A stretch of 64,000 bases of DNA from Microcyclospora pomicola. Lineage: Eukaryota; Ascomycota; Dothideomycetes; Capnodiales. Where the stretch lies: NCBI GenBank assembly GCA_002786065.1, contig NHNY01000007.1:310001-374000 (forward strand), given 5' to 3'. A program made the position numbers and the translations under genes. Positions 1-12,888 of the stretch are shown here, piece by piece. How positions within the stretch are numbered: the first letter of the stretch is position 1; each line of letters opens with the position of its first letter. A model generated the notes under the pieces. The model ran no database searches, was not told the origin of the DNA, and worked only from the letters and a program-made list of their open reading frames with translations.

Positions 1-2225
1 ACGACTCATTCTCGAACAACATCGTTGCTCTGCTACAAGGCCGGCTCTCAGCTTCGGTCACATCCATCAAAATACACGATGAACGCTTCGTCCTCAACGA
101 CGATGCCTTCTTCAGCTTTTTGCAAGCCTTTGACGGCGTGGTTGCTGGCCCCGGACCTGGCCACCCAGCGGACATCAAAGACGTCGGACTGATCGAAAAG
201 CTCTGGCACCTCCCAGATCATCTTACCGTACCTGTGTTGGGTATCTGTCTTGGCTTTCAGAGCCTCTGTCTCGCTCATGGGGCTGATGTTGTGAGACTGC
301 GCGAACCCCGACATGGCATGGTGACGCCCATAACCCATTGCGGTAAAGACATCTTCACGAACACAGGCGAACTGGTGGCCACGCAGTACCATTCGCTCCA
401 TGTACAGGTCCGTAAGCATACACCTGGCCTTTGGGATCCGGTCCTACCGCAGGAAAAACTGATGCCCTTGGCATGGGACCTGAGCGATCGTAGAAATGGG
501 CCAATACTGATGGCCGCACGGCACTCTCACAAGCCTTTCTGGGGCGTGCAATTCCACCCAGAATCGGTGTGCTCGAACGTTGAAGCACATCGTATGGTAG
601 AGAGCTGGGGAGCTGCCATCAAGAAATGTCGAAACTTTCGATCCATCGAACCGCCTCCTCCTTTACCGGCACTGGACTATCCCAGGAATGAAAGCAGTCT
701 GCCAGTGGCTCGTTCACGTGAAACGGATATCGTCAAATGGACGAAAGTAGACCTTGATACAGGGACAACAGCTGCAATGGTCGTGGAAGCTCTACGCGGA
801 GATTACGAGCCACTGCTCCTCGAGTCTGGCATTCAGAATGGTGTGCTGGTGAATCCTGAGACGGGACGCTACAGCATCATCGGCGTACAAGATCAATCAT
901 CACTTGGCATTCAATATTCTACATTGACATCTCGTCTTTGCATATTCAAGGAAGGCGAGGTGGTTATGGTCAAGAAAGCAAACGTCGACGAGGTTTTCAG
1001 TGTGCTGGAAGACTTTATGGAACTTCATCGAGCTGTTGAGGGTCCGGTCGATATACCTTTCTGGGGCGGCCTTATTGGGTACCTCTCTTACGAGCTTGGC
1101 CTTGAGACGATCGATGTAGCCCCGTCTGGCGCCAAAGCTTCTCGCCCGGACATGTGCTTTGCATTTGTGGAGCGGAGTGTGGTCATTGATCACAGATTGA
1201 ATCTCGCATACATCCAATCCCTGCGGAGAGATGACGCCGACTGGCTTGTCAGTGTCAAGCAAAAGTTGACGAGTCTTTCGTCGATGAAAGTACAATCCAC
1301 AGCTGCGAGGGATCAGCCACGAGGTACTGTGGTCGCGCAGCCCTCCATGCTAGACTACTGTGACCGAATTGAGTCATGTCAATCTCATCTTCGCGCTGGA
1401 TCATCCTACGAGCTCTGCCTCACCGATCAAACAATGATACACAATCCTATCTGTCCGTGGCAGCTCTACCTTCGATTCAGAGAAACCAATCCAGCTCCCT
1501 TTGGTGCTTATCTACGCCTAGAAAGTATCGACATCGTCGGCAGCAGCCCTGAGCGCTTTCTGTCCTGGGACCGTCAAGGAGCGTGTCAATTCCGCCCCAT
1601 CAAAGGCACGGTCAAGAAGACGCCGGACGCCACACGCGCGCAAGCGGAGCAAATCCTCTCATCACCCAAGGAGCGGGCGGAGAACCTCATGATCGTGGAC
1701 TTGATCCGGCACGATCTGCACGGTGTGCCTGGGTAAGTTTCGCCAGCATTTCCGACACCTCATGCATGAAACTGACACTCAACATCTAGCGTCCGCAATG
1801 TCCAGACTCCGACCCTTATGTCCGTCGAAGAATATCCATCCGTCTACCAGCTAGTCTCCGTCATCTCCGGCGTCCTGCCCACGCCCAGCAGCCGCTTCAG
1901 CGCCCTCGCGCGTTCCTTGCCCCCCGGATCAATGACCGGCGCGCCCAAGAAGCGCTCCTGCGAGCTTCTCCAGCAGCTCGAACGCGGCCTTGCGCGAGGG
2001 CTGTACAGCGGCGTGCTTGGCTATTTCGATGTCGGCGGCGGCGGCGACTTCTCCGTCGTCATCCGGACGGCGTTCAAGTGGACGGGCGATGGCGAGGAGC
2101 GCGACATGTGGCACGTCGGCGCCGGGGGAGCGGTCACGGCGTTGAGTGAGCGGACCGCGGAGTGGGAGGAGATGTGCGCGAAGCGGGATAGATTGCTCGC
2201 TGTGTTGTGTGGAAGTTCGGGATAG
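1..2225 (+). CDS. Para-aminobenzoate (ADC) synthase, bifunctional PabA-PabB, 5' end cut by window
   Basis: Makes 4-amino-4-deoxychorismate from chorismate and glutamine, the first committed step to p-aminobenzoate and folate. Exons are <1..1732 and 1790..2225; the intron (1733-1789) has a GTAAGT donor and a CTAG acceptor. The reading frame is already open at base 3 with a glutaminase N-terminal motif (DSFSNNI), so only a few codons and the start are missing. The class I amidotransferase domain shows the GICLGFQSL nucleophile loop (Cys codon 246-248) and a later FHPES His/Glu motif. The chorismate-binding half follows, with PIKGT and PGSMTGAPK motifs. The Lys in PIKGT is characteristic of ADC synthases, whereas anthranilate synthases have PIAGT, so PABA rather than tryptophan synthesis is favoured. 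Fungi usually carry both activities fused in one chain, as here. Confidence 0.93.
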
Positions 2226-2765
2226 TGGATGGATGGTTTGGGGTGCGTTGATTTTCTCGGTTGGATGTGATCATGATGTCTCTTTCTTGTAAGTCATGAC
2301 TCAACGATCATGATTCTAGACTTCTAGCTATATACAGTGCCGGTGATATCGACCACTGGTTTCCTGGCCTGCAAGAACGTATCCGTTTGACACGCTTTGT
2401 GCCCAGCGAACTTCTTCACGTTCGACTCGCCCACTCGCGACCGGCCTCCGCTACGCTATGCTCTCATAGCACAACCGTGACTCCAGCTCGTAGAGCATCC
2501 ACATGTCTCGTCTCGCCCTTTCGGCTGGTATGCTTCCTCTCCTCCACCTCGGTCGCTAGCTGGAAGTTTTAGCTGACCATCACCACACGATGTCGACTGA
2601 CTCGGCAAGTTCCCTCAAGGGACTTCACCGCTTCCGGTGTTTCGAAGCACGCATTGTGCACGGCGTATCACATCCCCAGCAATCCCCTCTCGACGCAAAT
2701 CTCGTGCCACCGTCGTGCCGATCTCTTCTTGCGATTGTCTCCAACAGATCCTCAACAACAGCAGC
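2226..2765. other. Convergent intergenic region, PABA synthase / SEC22
   Basis: This is the 3' flank shared by two convergent genes. Open frames on the plus strand run into and across SEC22 but show low-complexity antisense composition with no family signature. No other gene or repeat seen. Confidence 0.5.
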
Positions 2766-3549
2766 TCACCAGAAGCGCCACACCAACAAAATAACCACCA
2801 CCAACCCCAACGCGCCAAACGGCCCATACTGCTTCAACAGCAGCTCCCAATTGATCCGCACCGCCGCGCGCTTATACTTGGCCGAGTCTTCGCGCAGCCG
2901 ACTGCTCATGTCGCCCATCTTCTCCAGGCTGTCGCCGCGGTACAGCAAGTCCTCGATGTTCTTGGTCATGACCTGGGTGACGTCCTTGAGCTCGTCGTTG
3001 AGGCGGCTGAGGTTGTCGGACGCGCGCGCATCCTGGTACGTCTTCTTGGAGCGGGCGAGGAAGCGCTCGAACTCGCTGTAGGCGTACGGGCGCAGCTGCG
3101 GGTCCAGGTAGTCGTCGCGCTGGTACGAGGTCTGGAACTCGGCGCGCACGTCCTCGAGGTAGGTCAGGGCGAGCTTCTTCGGGTAGGACTTCTCGGTGAT
3201 GGCGATGTAGCAGAGGGAGTCGTGGAGGACGTAGCTGGAAGGGGGGAAGAAAGACGGGGGCCGCTGATCAGTCTCGCGAGCTTTGTTTAGACGGGGCGGG
3301 TGGGAGGAGAGAGGTACTGCATGGTGTATTTGTTGCTTTCGATGCTCGCGCGCGGCTCCGAGTTGGGGTTGATGCGCTTGATCACTTGTCGGATCTGTGC
3401 TTTCAGCTCGCCGACTTCCGCGATGTTGCTATCGTCGTCCACGGAGGCGACAAGGACGAGTCCTGTGCTTGGGGTGTTAGTGGTTGCTGTGACTGTGCGA
3501 ATGGGAACAACTTACCATCAAGCCGGACGATCTGGGTCGTGAAGATCAT
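2766..3549 (-). CDS. SEC22: SEC22-type R-SNARE of ER-Golgi transport
   Basis: Vesicle R-SNARE acting in fusion between ER and Golgi. Exons on the minus strand are 3516..3549, 3318..3462 and 2766..3234, giving 215 residues, the usual Sec22 length. It starts MIFTTQIVRLDG, typical of the longin fold, which covers about residues 1-115. A SNARE coiled-coil follows at about 130-190, and a single C-terminal membrane anchor (about 194-213) ends in VWRFW. The splice joints restore the continuous longin sequence (IVRLDG-LVLVASVDD; SNKYTMH-YVLHDS). The ATG at 3549 was chosen because Sec22 proteins begin directly with this strand; the upstream in-frame ATG would add a non-conserved leader. The next gene is divergent across a ~0.9 kb promoter region. 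Confidence 0.95.
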
Positions 3550-4456
3550 GATTGATTGCAAAGGCTCGAAGAGAAGGGAAGGGAACGTCTGTACAAGGTC
3601 GGAGAAATTATGTACGTGCTTGAGGAAGGTGTACAGAAAATCATTATCCGACTGATCAGCTGTCATGTGGGAAGGCAAGCTGTCTCGCCCACGACGTCAG
3701 GGACGACGTCGTGCCTCTTTGCGCTTCAATTTGTGGTTGGCATGGACAATACATGTACCTCATAAAATACACCAACACCAACAACGATGAACGTTCATGA
3801 CATCAAACATGTATCCAGAGTGACAGACTGCTTCACGCATCTTGCATGCAATCGTCTTGGAAACCTAAGGACTGCCTTCAATGTGCATTGAGATGATTCG
3901 TAAGAAACACTTGAAGGGCCAATGGCCTTTGCTTCAATTGCATTGGCGTAACACATAGACAACAAGGTAGACCTACATGCATACATCATTAAGGAGGTAG
4001 GCATCTTGCGGCGATCAAATCCTCGGCACCTGCCATACCAATTACTAGGTGGGCGATCTATTCCTCCATCGCCGCTCTTCTCCCAATATCACAAAGCATT
4101 CTGCAACATTCCCAAACATCTCAGTATGGGCATTTGTCAGCGTTCGGCCGCGGCCAAATGACTTTGTCCGACCAGGGACAACCACCGTTCAACCACCACG
4201 AGGGTCTCTGAGACCGGCCAGAGTGGGTTCCGTGGGGTTGCTCGATGACATGACTGGATGTATGCGGTGCCTAGAATATGTCAAGTTAAAGCTGTAAACT
4301 CAGATATAAAAGGGAGGTCGAGGTACAGACATGTGAGGTGGAACACAGCAAGCCGAAGACAACCCCATAGCTTCACCCACCGAACACTCTAGTCCAAGCC
4401 AATCCACATCACATCTCAACCTTGCCCTCTCACAGGAACAACCCAATCTCGCCAAC
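3550..4456. other. Divergent promoter region, SEC22 / AtaL-like gene
   Basis: No convincing gene. The stretch contains a TATA box for the plus-strand gene near 4305. Short open frames here (for example 4049-4297) have no recognisable family. Confidence 0.5.
4305..4312 (+). promoter_or_regulatory. TATA box (TATAAAAG)
   Basis: Perfect TATAAAAG about 145 bp before the ATG at 4457, with C/A-rich leader sequence in between, as expected for a fungal promoter with a ~100 nt 5' UTR. Confidence 0.6.
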
Positions 4457-5040
4457 ATGGTCACCATCAACTGCGCCTACACCGAGCCGGTGAATCCATC
4501 CGGAGCCACCCCCGTGCTCACACGCGAGCAAATCTGGCGGGGCCTCGAGCGCAAGACCCGCCACGGGGAGGAGTTTGTCCCTGTCATCGACAGCTGCGAG
4601 GTGATCTCGGAGTCGGAGAACGAAGTCGTGCGCATCGCCCATTTCAAAGCGATGCCGGGAATGTCTGAGACGTCGGTGAAAGAAGTCTGCAAAAGCTACC
4701 CCCCAACCAAGGTATGTCTGCCCAAGATCCCCACCACCGACCTCCTGCAACCCTAAGGATGGAAGGACTGGAGAACGATCGTGCTGTTACTGACGCCTCT
4801 CATCAGGTGGACTTCATCGCCACCTCGGGCTCGGTCATCACCAACACCATCTCAGACGGCCCGGGCTTGACCGAGCATGACTACAACCTGACTTACACGT
4901 TCGAGTGGCGGCATCCGGAGATCGCTGAAGGGAGCGAGGAGGCCGCGGAGACCATGACCACACGCATCGGGCAGGCGAAGCAGGCGGTGCATCATACGAT
5001 CGAGAAGATGCGCGAGTTGGCCGTCAAGGGCGAGCTTTGA
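4457..5040 (+). CDS. AtaL-like / DUF1857 SRPBCC-fold protein
   Basis: Exons 4457..4711 and 4807..5040 (intron GTATGT...CATCAG, phase 0) give 162 residues, the usual length for the DUF1857/AtaL family (named after a protein of the acetylaranotin cluster). Residues 1-85 contain the start MVTINCAY and LTREQIWRGLERK; the second exon begins VDFIATSGSVITN and has the YTFEWRHPE strand. The family has a START/Bet v 1-like ligand-binding fold. Its members occur in many fungi, some inside secondary-metabolite clusters, but no catalytic role is settled. No biosynthetic core gene lies nearby, so cluster membership is not supported. A strong TATA box suggests regulated expression. Confidence 0.85.
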
Positions 5041-5506
5041 GTAGTTATGGATTTCAATTGTGTAGGGTCGACATGAGGATCGATTCGTCCATACGATGAT
5101 TGAACTAGTTTGATTAAGACGATCCCGACTTCTCCGCCATGTCGTCGGTAGGCATTGATGTGGTTCATGCGACCATGTCAGAGTCGTCCGTGTCGAGTCG
5201 AGTGATTGATGTAGGGATGGTGCGAATAGCATTTACATCCTATGCTACATCATCTCCTTAAAGGGCTTGAGAAGGAGTAAGATGTCCTCTCGTCCAGACC
5301 TACAGATATCTCCATGTTTCATCCCGGATTCACCTACAGCTTCTGTATACCGCAATTCTGACTCACATGCAGAGCTGACTGCGGCTCCTGCTTATGCCGC
5401 AGGATCGTGCGCTTTCGCTTGTAGAGCTGCAAGCCCATGAGCTCGAATCCGTCGTCCCCACGTCTCCAAACTTACCACCGTTCTACCGTAACAACCTTGA
5501 TGAACA
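5041..5506. other. Intergenic region
   Basis: 3' flank of the AtaL-like gene and promoter of the GFA-like gene. No further gene, repeat or RNA recognised. Confidence 0.5.
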
Positions 5507-6126
5507 ATGGCCGACAGCGACTCCAAAACCCGCAAGACGTACGACGCCAACTGCCACTGCGGTCTGATCCGCTACACCGTCACGCTCGAGGACGCCCTGG
5601 CCCCCGAGGGCGCCGGCAAGCTCAATTCGTGCAACTGCTCCATCTGCACCAAGAACGGTATGTCCTGCACCAACAATCTACCCGACCGACCCGTCGCCTA
5701 GACGTCCGTGAATGCATATTCTAACGACGATGGGTGCTTCAGGCTACCTCCTCGTCTACCCCCGCCGCGAAGACGTCAAGTTCCTCGACGACTGCGACGC
5801 CAGGTTGCAGTCGCATCTGTTCGCCACCAAGACGCGCCCGCACCGCTTCTGCCCCGAGTGTGGCAGCAGCATCTTGATTGATTTTGGGACTGCGGCGATC
5901 GAGAGGCAGCGGCCGTTTTTGGCGGTCAATGTAAGTGTTGATATGATGCTTGACGTACCTACCTGCTTAGAGGTATGGGCTTGAATTTTAAGAATACGAA
6001 CGCTAATGTTGTCTATGTTGCGTGTGGCGTGTGTAGGCTCGTATGTTCAGAGACATTGACCTGGAGAAGGCGGAGTATGCGACGTTTGATGGGCGGGCGA
6101 AGCTGCTGCCGCATTATGAGGTTTGA
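5507..6126 (+). CDS. GFA/CENP-V family zinc-binding protein
   Basis: Exons 5507..5657, 5743..5930 and 6037..6126 give 142 residues. The sequence shows the Mss4-like zinc fold of the glutathione-dependent formaldehyde-activating (GFA)/CENP-V family. Cysteine ligands lie in NCHCGLIRY (about 14-22) and NSCNCSICTKN (about 41-51), with a later FCPECGSS pair. Bacterial founders condense formaldehyde with glutathione, but most fungal members have no proven substrate, so only the family is called. Splice sites are canonical and phases consistent: exon 1 ends with one base of the Gly codon beginning exon 2, and the last intron is phase 0. The ATG was taken because it precedes the first zinc motif at normal family spacing. 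Confidence 0.88.
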
Positions 6127-6992
6127 GAGGTTACGGGTATGACTTTTGACGTACCGTGCGGTAAGGTAAGGGATGATAGGATGGGTATGAAATGCTGCGG
6201 TCAAGACATGGCTCTGGCGTAGAGTGGGGATAGATTTATGATTGATGAATGCTGGTGCTTCGCTACCTAAGGTATCTAATAACCTACCTGAACGATCTCA
6301 TCGCTAAAAGATCCTTGTGCCTGCGATATGTCTGCCCTCCTACACATGGAGAAGTAAGGCTGCACATAGTCAGCTTAATACGAACACATATAGGTTCTAG
6401 TGTTAGAAAGAAGTCCTTATACGTGACTTTGCTGTTCATAGGCTCTACTGCAACGTAATAGAGGAATCATAAGGTAAGGTAAGATTTTAGCTTTCATTGA
6501 CGTGAGATAGATGTCTTCTAGTCGATGACTTAGCAGGCACGGAAGCTTGTTAGGTACAACTTCCGTAAATGTGCTTCTGGAATGTTTGTAGGTATGTATA
6601 CCTTAGACATGTAAAAGTGAACCAGCGCTGCCAACTAGAGTAGTGCGGCGATTCGCTTTCATCCAATGACTCGCTTTGTTTACAGAGAACCTCTAGGTAA
6701 CTTACTGTACCTTACATATCATGTGTGAGTTAGAATTAAAACTTGACAGGTACATCTAGGTCAAGCTCTTATTCAAGAAACACGGTTTGTTGGTTGAGGT
6801 TCCACGATCCAGTGCCGCTACTTCTAACAACACACTGATAATGCTTTTGCGTTGGCTATATGCGGCGAGGGACATTCCACGTCTCACCCATCAATCTAGA
6901 AGTTCTGGCTCAAATCAGACAAACCTTGGACTCTACAAGCTAGGCGCTCCGTTCTGGACAACGCTTGTTCGTGAGCGTGTTTCTCACCAACC
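6127..6992. other. AT-richer intergenic region with TACCT/AGGTA words
   Basis: No gene seen. The stretch holds many short TACC and GGTA words, including a perfect TACCTAAGGTA palindrome at 6264-6274 and an aaggtaaggtaag run near 6472. The plus-strand open frame at 6787-7062 overlaps the next gene in another frame and is not supported. Confidence 0.5.
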
Positions 6993-7635
6993 ATGTCGAG
7001 CGCCAACATCACCAAGCAGAAGCGTATGCTCACCCAAACGAGTTCGCCACTGGGCAAAGTGAATCTCGTGGTACGTTTGGTCGTCGCACGACCCGCATGT
7101 ACAACACACGCCTGGGCTGACACCACACCAGGGTATCCTGGATGACGAAAAGGCATGGAAGACCCTCCCAATGAGCATCAGACAAGAGCTCTACAGCCAG
7201 CTGCCGGAACCAGAGGCCGGTGCTCCACCGCATGACATCGACCTCAATCCACTGCATACCGCGTTCCGGCCCTGCATGGAGGATGCCATCGCCCACTGGC
7301 AGGAAGACCTGCGCGAAGGCCGAGAATCTAAGAAGTGGCGACAGGACGCGATCGCGACGGGCAAAGACCGCGAGAACGGGAAATTCGACGAGTACAGCGT
7401 CGCGCACAAGGCGGAGTGGTGGGGAGATGATGAGGGCGAGGAGACGGAGGAGAAGGTTGGCGAGCACGCCGAGCTGGCTTTGACCTCACCTAGCAGCGAT
7501 GCCGTTGGGGATGTGAACATGACCGACCAAGACGCGAGCATTGCAATCAGAACCGAGCAGCAGTCCAGTATGCAAGGCTCCCTTGTGATCGGGACAGATG
7601 ATGGTACGGAAAACGTGGGAACTGAGACAACCTGA
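6993..7635 (+). CDS. ASXH (Asx homology/DEUBAD-like) domain protein
   Basis: Exons 6993..7070 and 7132..7635 (phase 0 intron, GTACGT donor, CACCAG acceptor) give 193 residues. Residues ~12-110 resemble the fungal Asx-homology domain: LLTQTSSPLGKVNLV-type start, then AWKTLPMSIRQELYSQLP, NPLHTAF and WQEDLREGR. In animals the ASX DEUBAD domain binds and activates the H2A deubiquitinase BAP1; a chromatin role here is inferred from the domain only. The C-terminal half is acidic, then Ser/Thr-rich, and probably disordered. The spliced start at 6993 is preferred over the internal ATG at 7171 because exon 1 supplies the conserved beginning of the domain. Confidence 0.68.
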
Positions 7636-8199
7636 ACTCCCGCCTCTGGTCTGTGGAGGTCGGCATCTCGAGAACGACTGGGAGGCTCAGTGCATCAGGC
7701 GGCCGGTGCTGTGTAGATCGTTCGGCGCAAACCACTTGATGGCCATAGTCGCACAAGAGCAGTCATCTCTATGTTAACGAAGTCGCAAATCGGGACTGAG
7801 TAGTGCATACAGCATTGACGAACAACAGTAATCTCAGGCTATTCTGTAAAGATGTTCTCGCCAGACGAAATATATACGATTGATGTTCCTCTTCATGGTT
7901 GCGCGGAACGTGGCGGCGGCAAGCCTCGTCATTGTCGCTCCAGAGCTGAAGCTAGCTGAACTAGGCAAGAAGGTAGCTCAGTCGAACAATACCGACCTCC
8001 TACAGCCTACATGTACTCAATCTACCAGCCATCTACATCTCGCTTGCTAAATCGCGGCTTGTTTTTGACTTCTTCCTGTCGGCATTGCGCCATATATACC
8101 CAGCCTACAGCAGTGCGTTTGCGGTCTTTTCAACAGGCCGAACCAGCCAAACCTGGTGTTTGAAAGCACAAACCATAGGACGACCGGCATCCTAGCATC
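7636..8199. other. Intergenic region, EDE1 promoter
   Basis: No gene or repeat recognised. It contains the 3' flank of the ASXH gene and the promoter and leader of the EH-domain gene. Confidence 0.5.
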
Positions 8200-11100
8200 A
8201 TGTCAGAGAGCAACCAAGACCTAGGGAGTACGTTGAGGATCTTTCGCCGGAAACATGGTCGCGATGCTCATGCTGACTGTTCGCAGATCATGCCATCCTC
8301 AATCTGACCGCCGAGGAGAAACGCGCCTATGGATTCCTCTTCAACCAAGCCGACAGCGACCAGCTCGGCGTAGTCACGGGCGAGCGCGCCGTCGCATTCT
8401 TCGAACGCACTCATGTCAGTCCGAACGTGTTGGGGGAAATATGGCAGATCGCAGACACAGAGAACCGTGGGCTCTTGACCAAGCCCGGGTTCTGTATGGT
8501 GCTTCGTCTCATTGGACACTATCAAGCAGGCCGCGCGCCAACACAAGAGATGGCATTCAAACCTGCGCCAATCCCACGCTTCGAGGGACTTCAGATACCT
8601 GGTGTATCAGCACCTGGAGCGGCTGCTGCGAGCCCTACCGCCGGTGGCTTTCCGTCAGCTGCACTGCAGCCACAGCTTTCCGGCCAAGGCCCCATTCGAG
8701 TGCCTCCGCTTGATTCACAAAAGGCTCTACAATACTCTGGACTGTTTGAGCGATCGGGCGCTCAAAATGGGCTGATGGATGGTGCGACGGCCAAATCGAT
8801 CTTCGACAGAGCTGGCCTGCCGAACGAGGTCCTCGGGAAAATTTGGAATCTGTCGGATCGCGAGCAACGCGGCGCATTGGATCAGACCGACTTCATTGTC
8901 GCAATGCATCTGCTCACGAGCCTAAAGACAAGAACGATGGCCGCGCTTCCGAACACACTTCCTGGAGGTCTTTACGAGGCTGCAGCCCGACGTGGATTAC
9001 CTCCCCCGCCTAGCAGCAGACAGCCAGCTGTTGGAGGTGTCATTCCGCGACAGTTCACTGGAAACTCTGCATCTGGCGTTCAACGAGCGCAAAGTCCATT
9101 GACTCGCGCCGCACCTACTGTGGCTGCGCAGGCATCAGCAACGTCATGGCTAGTCACACCGCCCGAGAAAGCCAAGTACGATCAGTTCTTTGCTTCCATC
9201 GATACGCAAGGTCTTGGTGTTCTCACCGGTGAACAGGCGGTACAGTTCTTCTCCGACTCTCGTCTACCAGAAGAGACATTAGCTACCATTTGGGATCTGG
9301 CGGACATCAATAGCGCTGGACAACTGACCAAAGATGAGTTCGCTGTAGCGATGTACCTGATCCGGCAGCAACGTGTCGCCAATCCACCGCCATTACCAGC
9401 CTTTCTGCCTCCGGCGCTGGTACCACCAAGTATGCGCCAGCAACAGCAGCAGCCAACTTCTACCGCGCCAGCATTCGATAATGTCAACAACAGCTCAAAT
9501 CTCCCAAAGTCTGCGGCAGACGACTTATTCGGCTTGGATGAACCAGCTATGCCTCAAGCTGCAGCTTTGCCACCTCAAGTGACAGGTATGCAGGCACAGA
9601 CTACGGGTGCGTCTGCACGCGATCCATTCTCGGGAAGCTCTCCTAGCAGTCCAGCAAGCCCTCAGCGCTTCCAGCCTCAACCACAACCAGTCGGCTCGGT
9701 ATTCAAGCCATTCATGCCAACCTCTGCCTTTGGCGCAAGTCTGGCACAGCAGCACACCGGCGGGTCGGCCACGTCCGGACAGGGACAATCTCGCGGCATA
9801 CCGCCAGTGTCGCAACTGCAGCAGTCCAGTGCAGCCGAGGACTTGCTCGGTGACAACGACACTCATGCGGAGGAGAGCAGCAAGCTTTCCAGCGAGACGA
9901 CAGAGCTAGCCAACATGAGTAACCAGATCGGAAACCTCAAATCACAGATGGAGCAAACACAAGCAAAGAAAACGACCACGCAACGAGACCTGACCGCGAC
10001 AAGCACGCAGAAGCGGGATCTCGAACTCAGACTCCAGCAGTTCAGGTCGCAATATGAGCAAGAAGTACGCACAGTCAAAGAGCTCGAGCAACAACTTGGT
10101 TCGTCTCGCGATTCGACGAAGAAGCTTAGCCAGGAGTTGGCGATGCTGGAAGGAACTTACCAGGACCTACAAACGCAACACAACACTGTCGGGCAGGCTT
10201 TGCAAGCAGATCAGCAGGAGAATGTGGCGCTCAAGCAAAAGATTGCACAAGTCAATGCGGAGATCTCGAAGCTCAAGCCTCAAATTGAAAAGATGAAGCT
10301 CGATGCTCGTCAACAAAAAGGGCTTGTCAGTATCAACAAGAAACAATTAGCCACCAACGAAGGCGATCGGGAAAAGCTGCAAACTCAAAAAGGTGATCTT
10401 GAACGGGAAGCTGCTCAGCAGGCAGAGCAGGCACGTCAAGCAGCCGAGCAGTCTACGCAACAGTCGAGTAGCAATTTCGTACCTGCCGCTGCTGCTGTTG
10501 GAGCTGCTGGTGTTAGTGCCGCGGCATTTGGAGCGTTTGAGAGCAGCAGGGGAGGTTTCGAACACACCGAGCCTACCAGTAATGTTGCGAGCCCCTCAGC
10601 TGCATCGACTATGAGCTCAACCAATCCTTTCTTCCGAAATCCGAGTGCGAACGACATCTCCGGACGTACTGCGAGCCCACCGGTCGGACCCAATCCTAGT
10701 GCATTCGATGCCATTTTTGGACCTTCCGCACCGTTCGCGCCGAACGGTCAAATGACCAGCAGAACATCCACCCCTCCAGCTACAAGCTTCGTTGGGCGCT
10801 CAATAGCCCCTCCAACACAGGGCATGTCGGATTCTATTCAAAGCCTGTCTTCCCCTGGCGAGCACACTCCCGCTGTAACACCACCAGCGACGGCGGATGT
10901 AAAAGACAGTTCTTTTGGAGGCCAGACTGCTCCACCGCCAGCACAGTCTCAATTCACACCAGGTTCACTACCACTGGGAGGTTTGCGACCCACAGGACCG
11001 AGCGAGACAAGTTCGACAGCTGTCGTGCCTCCAGCAAGCAGGGCTGGTGGCGTGGAGACTCCTCGTGAGCTCGAGCAGCCCAGAGTTGCATCATCTGAGC

Positions 11101-12589
11101 CTCCAGCCCCAGGGTCGTTGAACGAGGCTCAAGCCAGAGTAGAGGAGAATGTGCCGGGCGCTTTTCCTTCCGAGCCTACACCTGGTCCGAGTACGGTCAA
11201 GCATGACGACTTTGACTCGGCGTTCGCCGGGTTTGGCGATGGCGAACAAACACGAGAGGCCAAGTCGCATGACGAAGATCCGTTTGCAGTATCACGTGGT
11301 CAAGCCCCTCAACCAGCTGGAGGAGTGTTCAGCGGCGAGTTCCCGCCGATCCAAAGCCTTGAACCCGAGGACAGCGAGGATGAAAGCGAAGACGAATCTG
11401 CTAAAGGATTCGAAGATGACTTCAGTGCCAAGTCGCCTACAAGGAACGAGCATGCTACAGAGGCTTCAACCGGTGCAGCTCTCGCACAGCCCACCACAGA
11501 AAGTCTGCCGCCGATCACTGCGCAAAGCTCTCCACCCTCGTATGATGCAAGTAAAAGTCCGGAGCATGGCGGAGCCGGCGGACCGTCCGACTCTGCTAAC
11601 TTCCCGTCTGAGTTTACTGGTCTGCTTCCTGCCCGAGAGGACCCAACATCACCGCCGGCTCCTTCTCTCGAACCACTAAACACATATGTAACTTCAGCTC
11701 CTGTAGATGATATTGAGGATGTTCACACCCCGACACAGACAGCACAACACACTGGCGGTTCAAGCTTGTTACCAACTGCGCCTACATCGGCAGTCAGCGA
11801 GACTTTCCACGATGCCGAAAGTCGACCGATGAGTAGCTTGGCAGGTGAGGATACCACCACCGCGTCGACATCTCAAGCGACCACAAGCACGCAACCAAAG
11901 AATGCGTTTGACGACTTCGATGATTTTGACGACCTTGCTGAAGCCAAGGAAGCAGACAAGAGTGCCAGCGACCTTGACTTCGGCTTCGGCTCGCAGCATC
12001 AAGACGAATTCAGCCCGACTTTCGACTCACCAGCTGCATCTATGACCAATACCGTCTCATCTGTCCAACAGACTCCTGTGGCGAATGGCTCGAGAAGTTT
12101 CTACAACGCCTCGTCTAGTAGCAACGGATTCTCCGACTTCCAACCGACTGCGAGCACCAGCGCATTTAGCGAGGCACTAGGATCGAGCAGCGGACAGCAG
12201 CCAGCATCCGGAAACGGCCAGCACGACTGGGACGCCATCTTCTCCGGCCTCGACAGCTCGAAGAACGTCGACACCTCCTTCCCCTCCGCGGATGACCCCT
12301 GGAGCAGCAGCAGCAGTTCCAAGCCCGCCACGAACGGCACCAGTAGCCTTGCAGCTCCCACTTCCGCGCCCGCCATCACACCAGGTACGGAACACGACGA
12401 CCCGATCCTCAAACGCCTGACTGGCATGGGATACCCTCGAACTCAAGCACTGGATGCATTGGAGAAGTACGATTATGATATCAATAGGGTGAGTGGCTGA
12501 GAACTTGATTTTCCGTCGTGGTGTTCGCTGGATGAATGCAATGCTAACTTGTGAACCTACTACAGGCTGTCGACCATCTATCGAGATAA
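8200..12589 (+). CDS. EDE1: EDE1-like endocytic scaffold (3 EH domains, coiled coil, UBA)
   Basis: Early clathrin-mediated endocytosis scaffold (Eps15 relative) that binds NPF-containing adaptors and ubiquitin at the plasma membrane. Exons 8200..8227, 8287..12488 and 12566..12589 give 1417 residues. Three EH domains lie at about residues 13-100, 150-230 and 298-372, each with an EF-hand-like 'IWDLAD' helix end (EIWQIADTE, KIWNLSDRE, TIWDLADIN). A Q/P/S-rich linker is followed by a long coiled coil (about 540-710), then a disordered tail with a DDFDDFDDFDDL run and an NPF motif. A C-terminal UBA domain (about 1378-1417) is completed by the 8-codon last exon, ending VDHLSR. The tiny first exon encodes MSESNQDLG and joins in frame. 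The order matches yeast Ede1. Confidence 0.95.
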
Positions 12590-12888
12590 GTTCGAATAGG
12601 GTAGAATGCTGTTGCCTCCTGACCCTTTGGCTTGTGTGTACGTGTGTACGTGCGTTTAATGTGTATAGCAAGAGACTCCCTCTCCACGCGCTTGTATATA
12701 GGTGATATGTCTTGCGATTAGCCTTGTTCGCATAATCTCTATCTAATCATCACGATGCCTTATTTCAAGTCACATACTGAGGGAGACGGACCTTGATATA
12801 TGTATGATCTACATTTGGCGCAGTCTCGCCGACATGATGCATTACTCGTCTAATCATTGGTCTCGTTGCTTCTCATATCGTGTCATCA

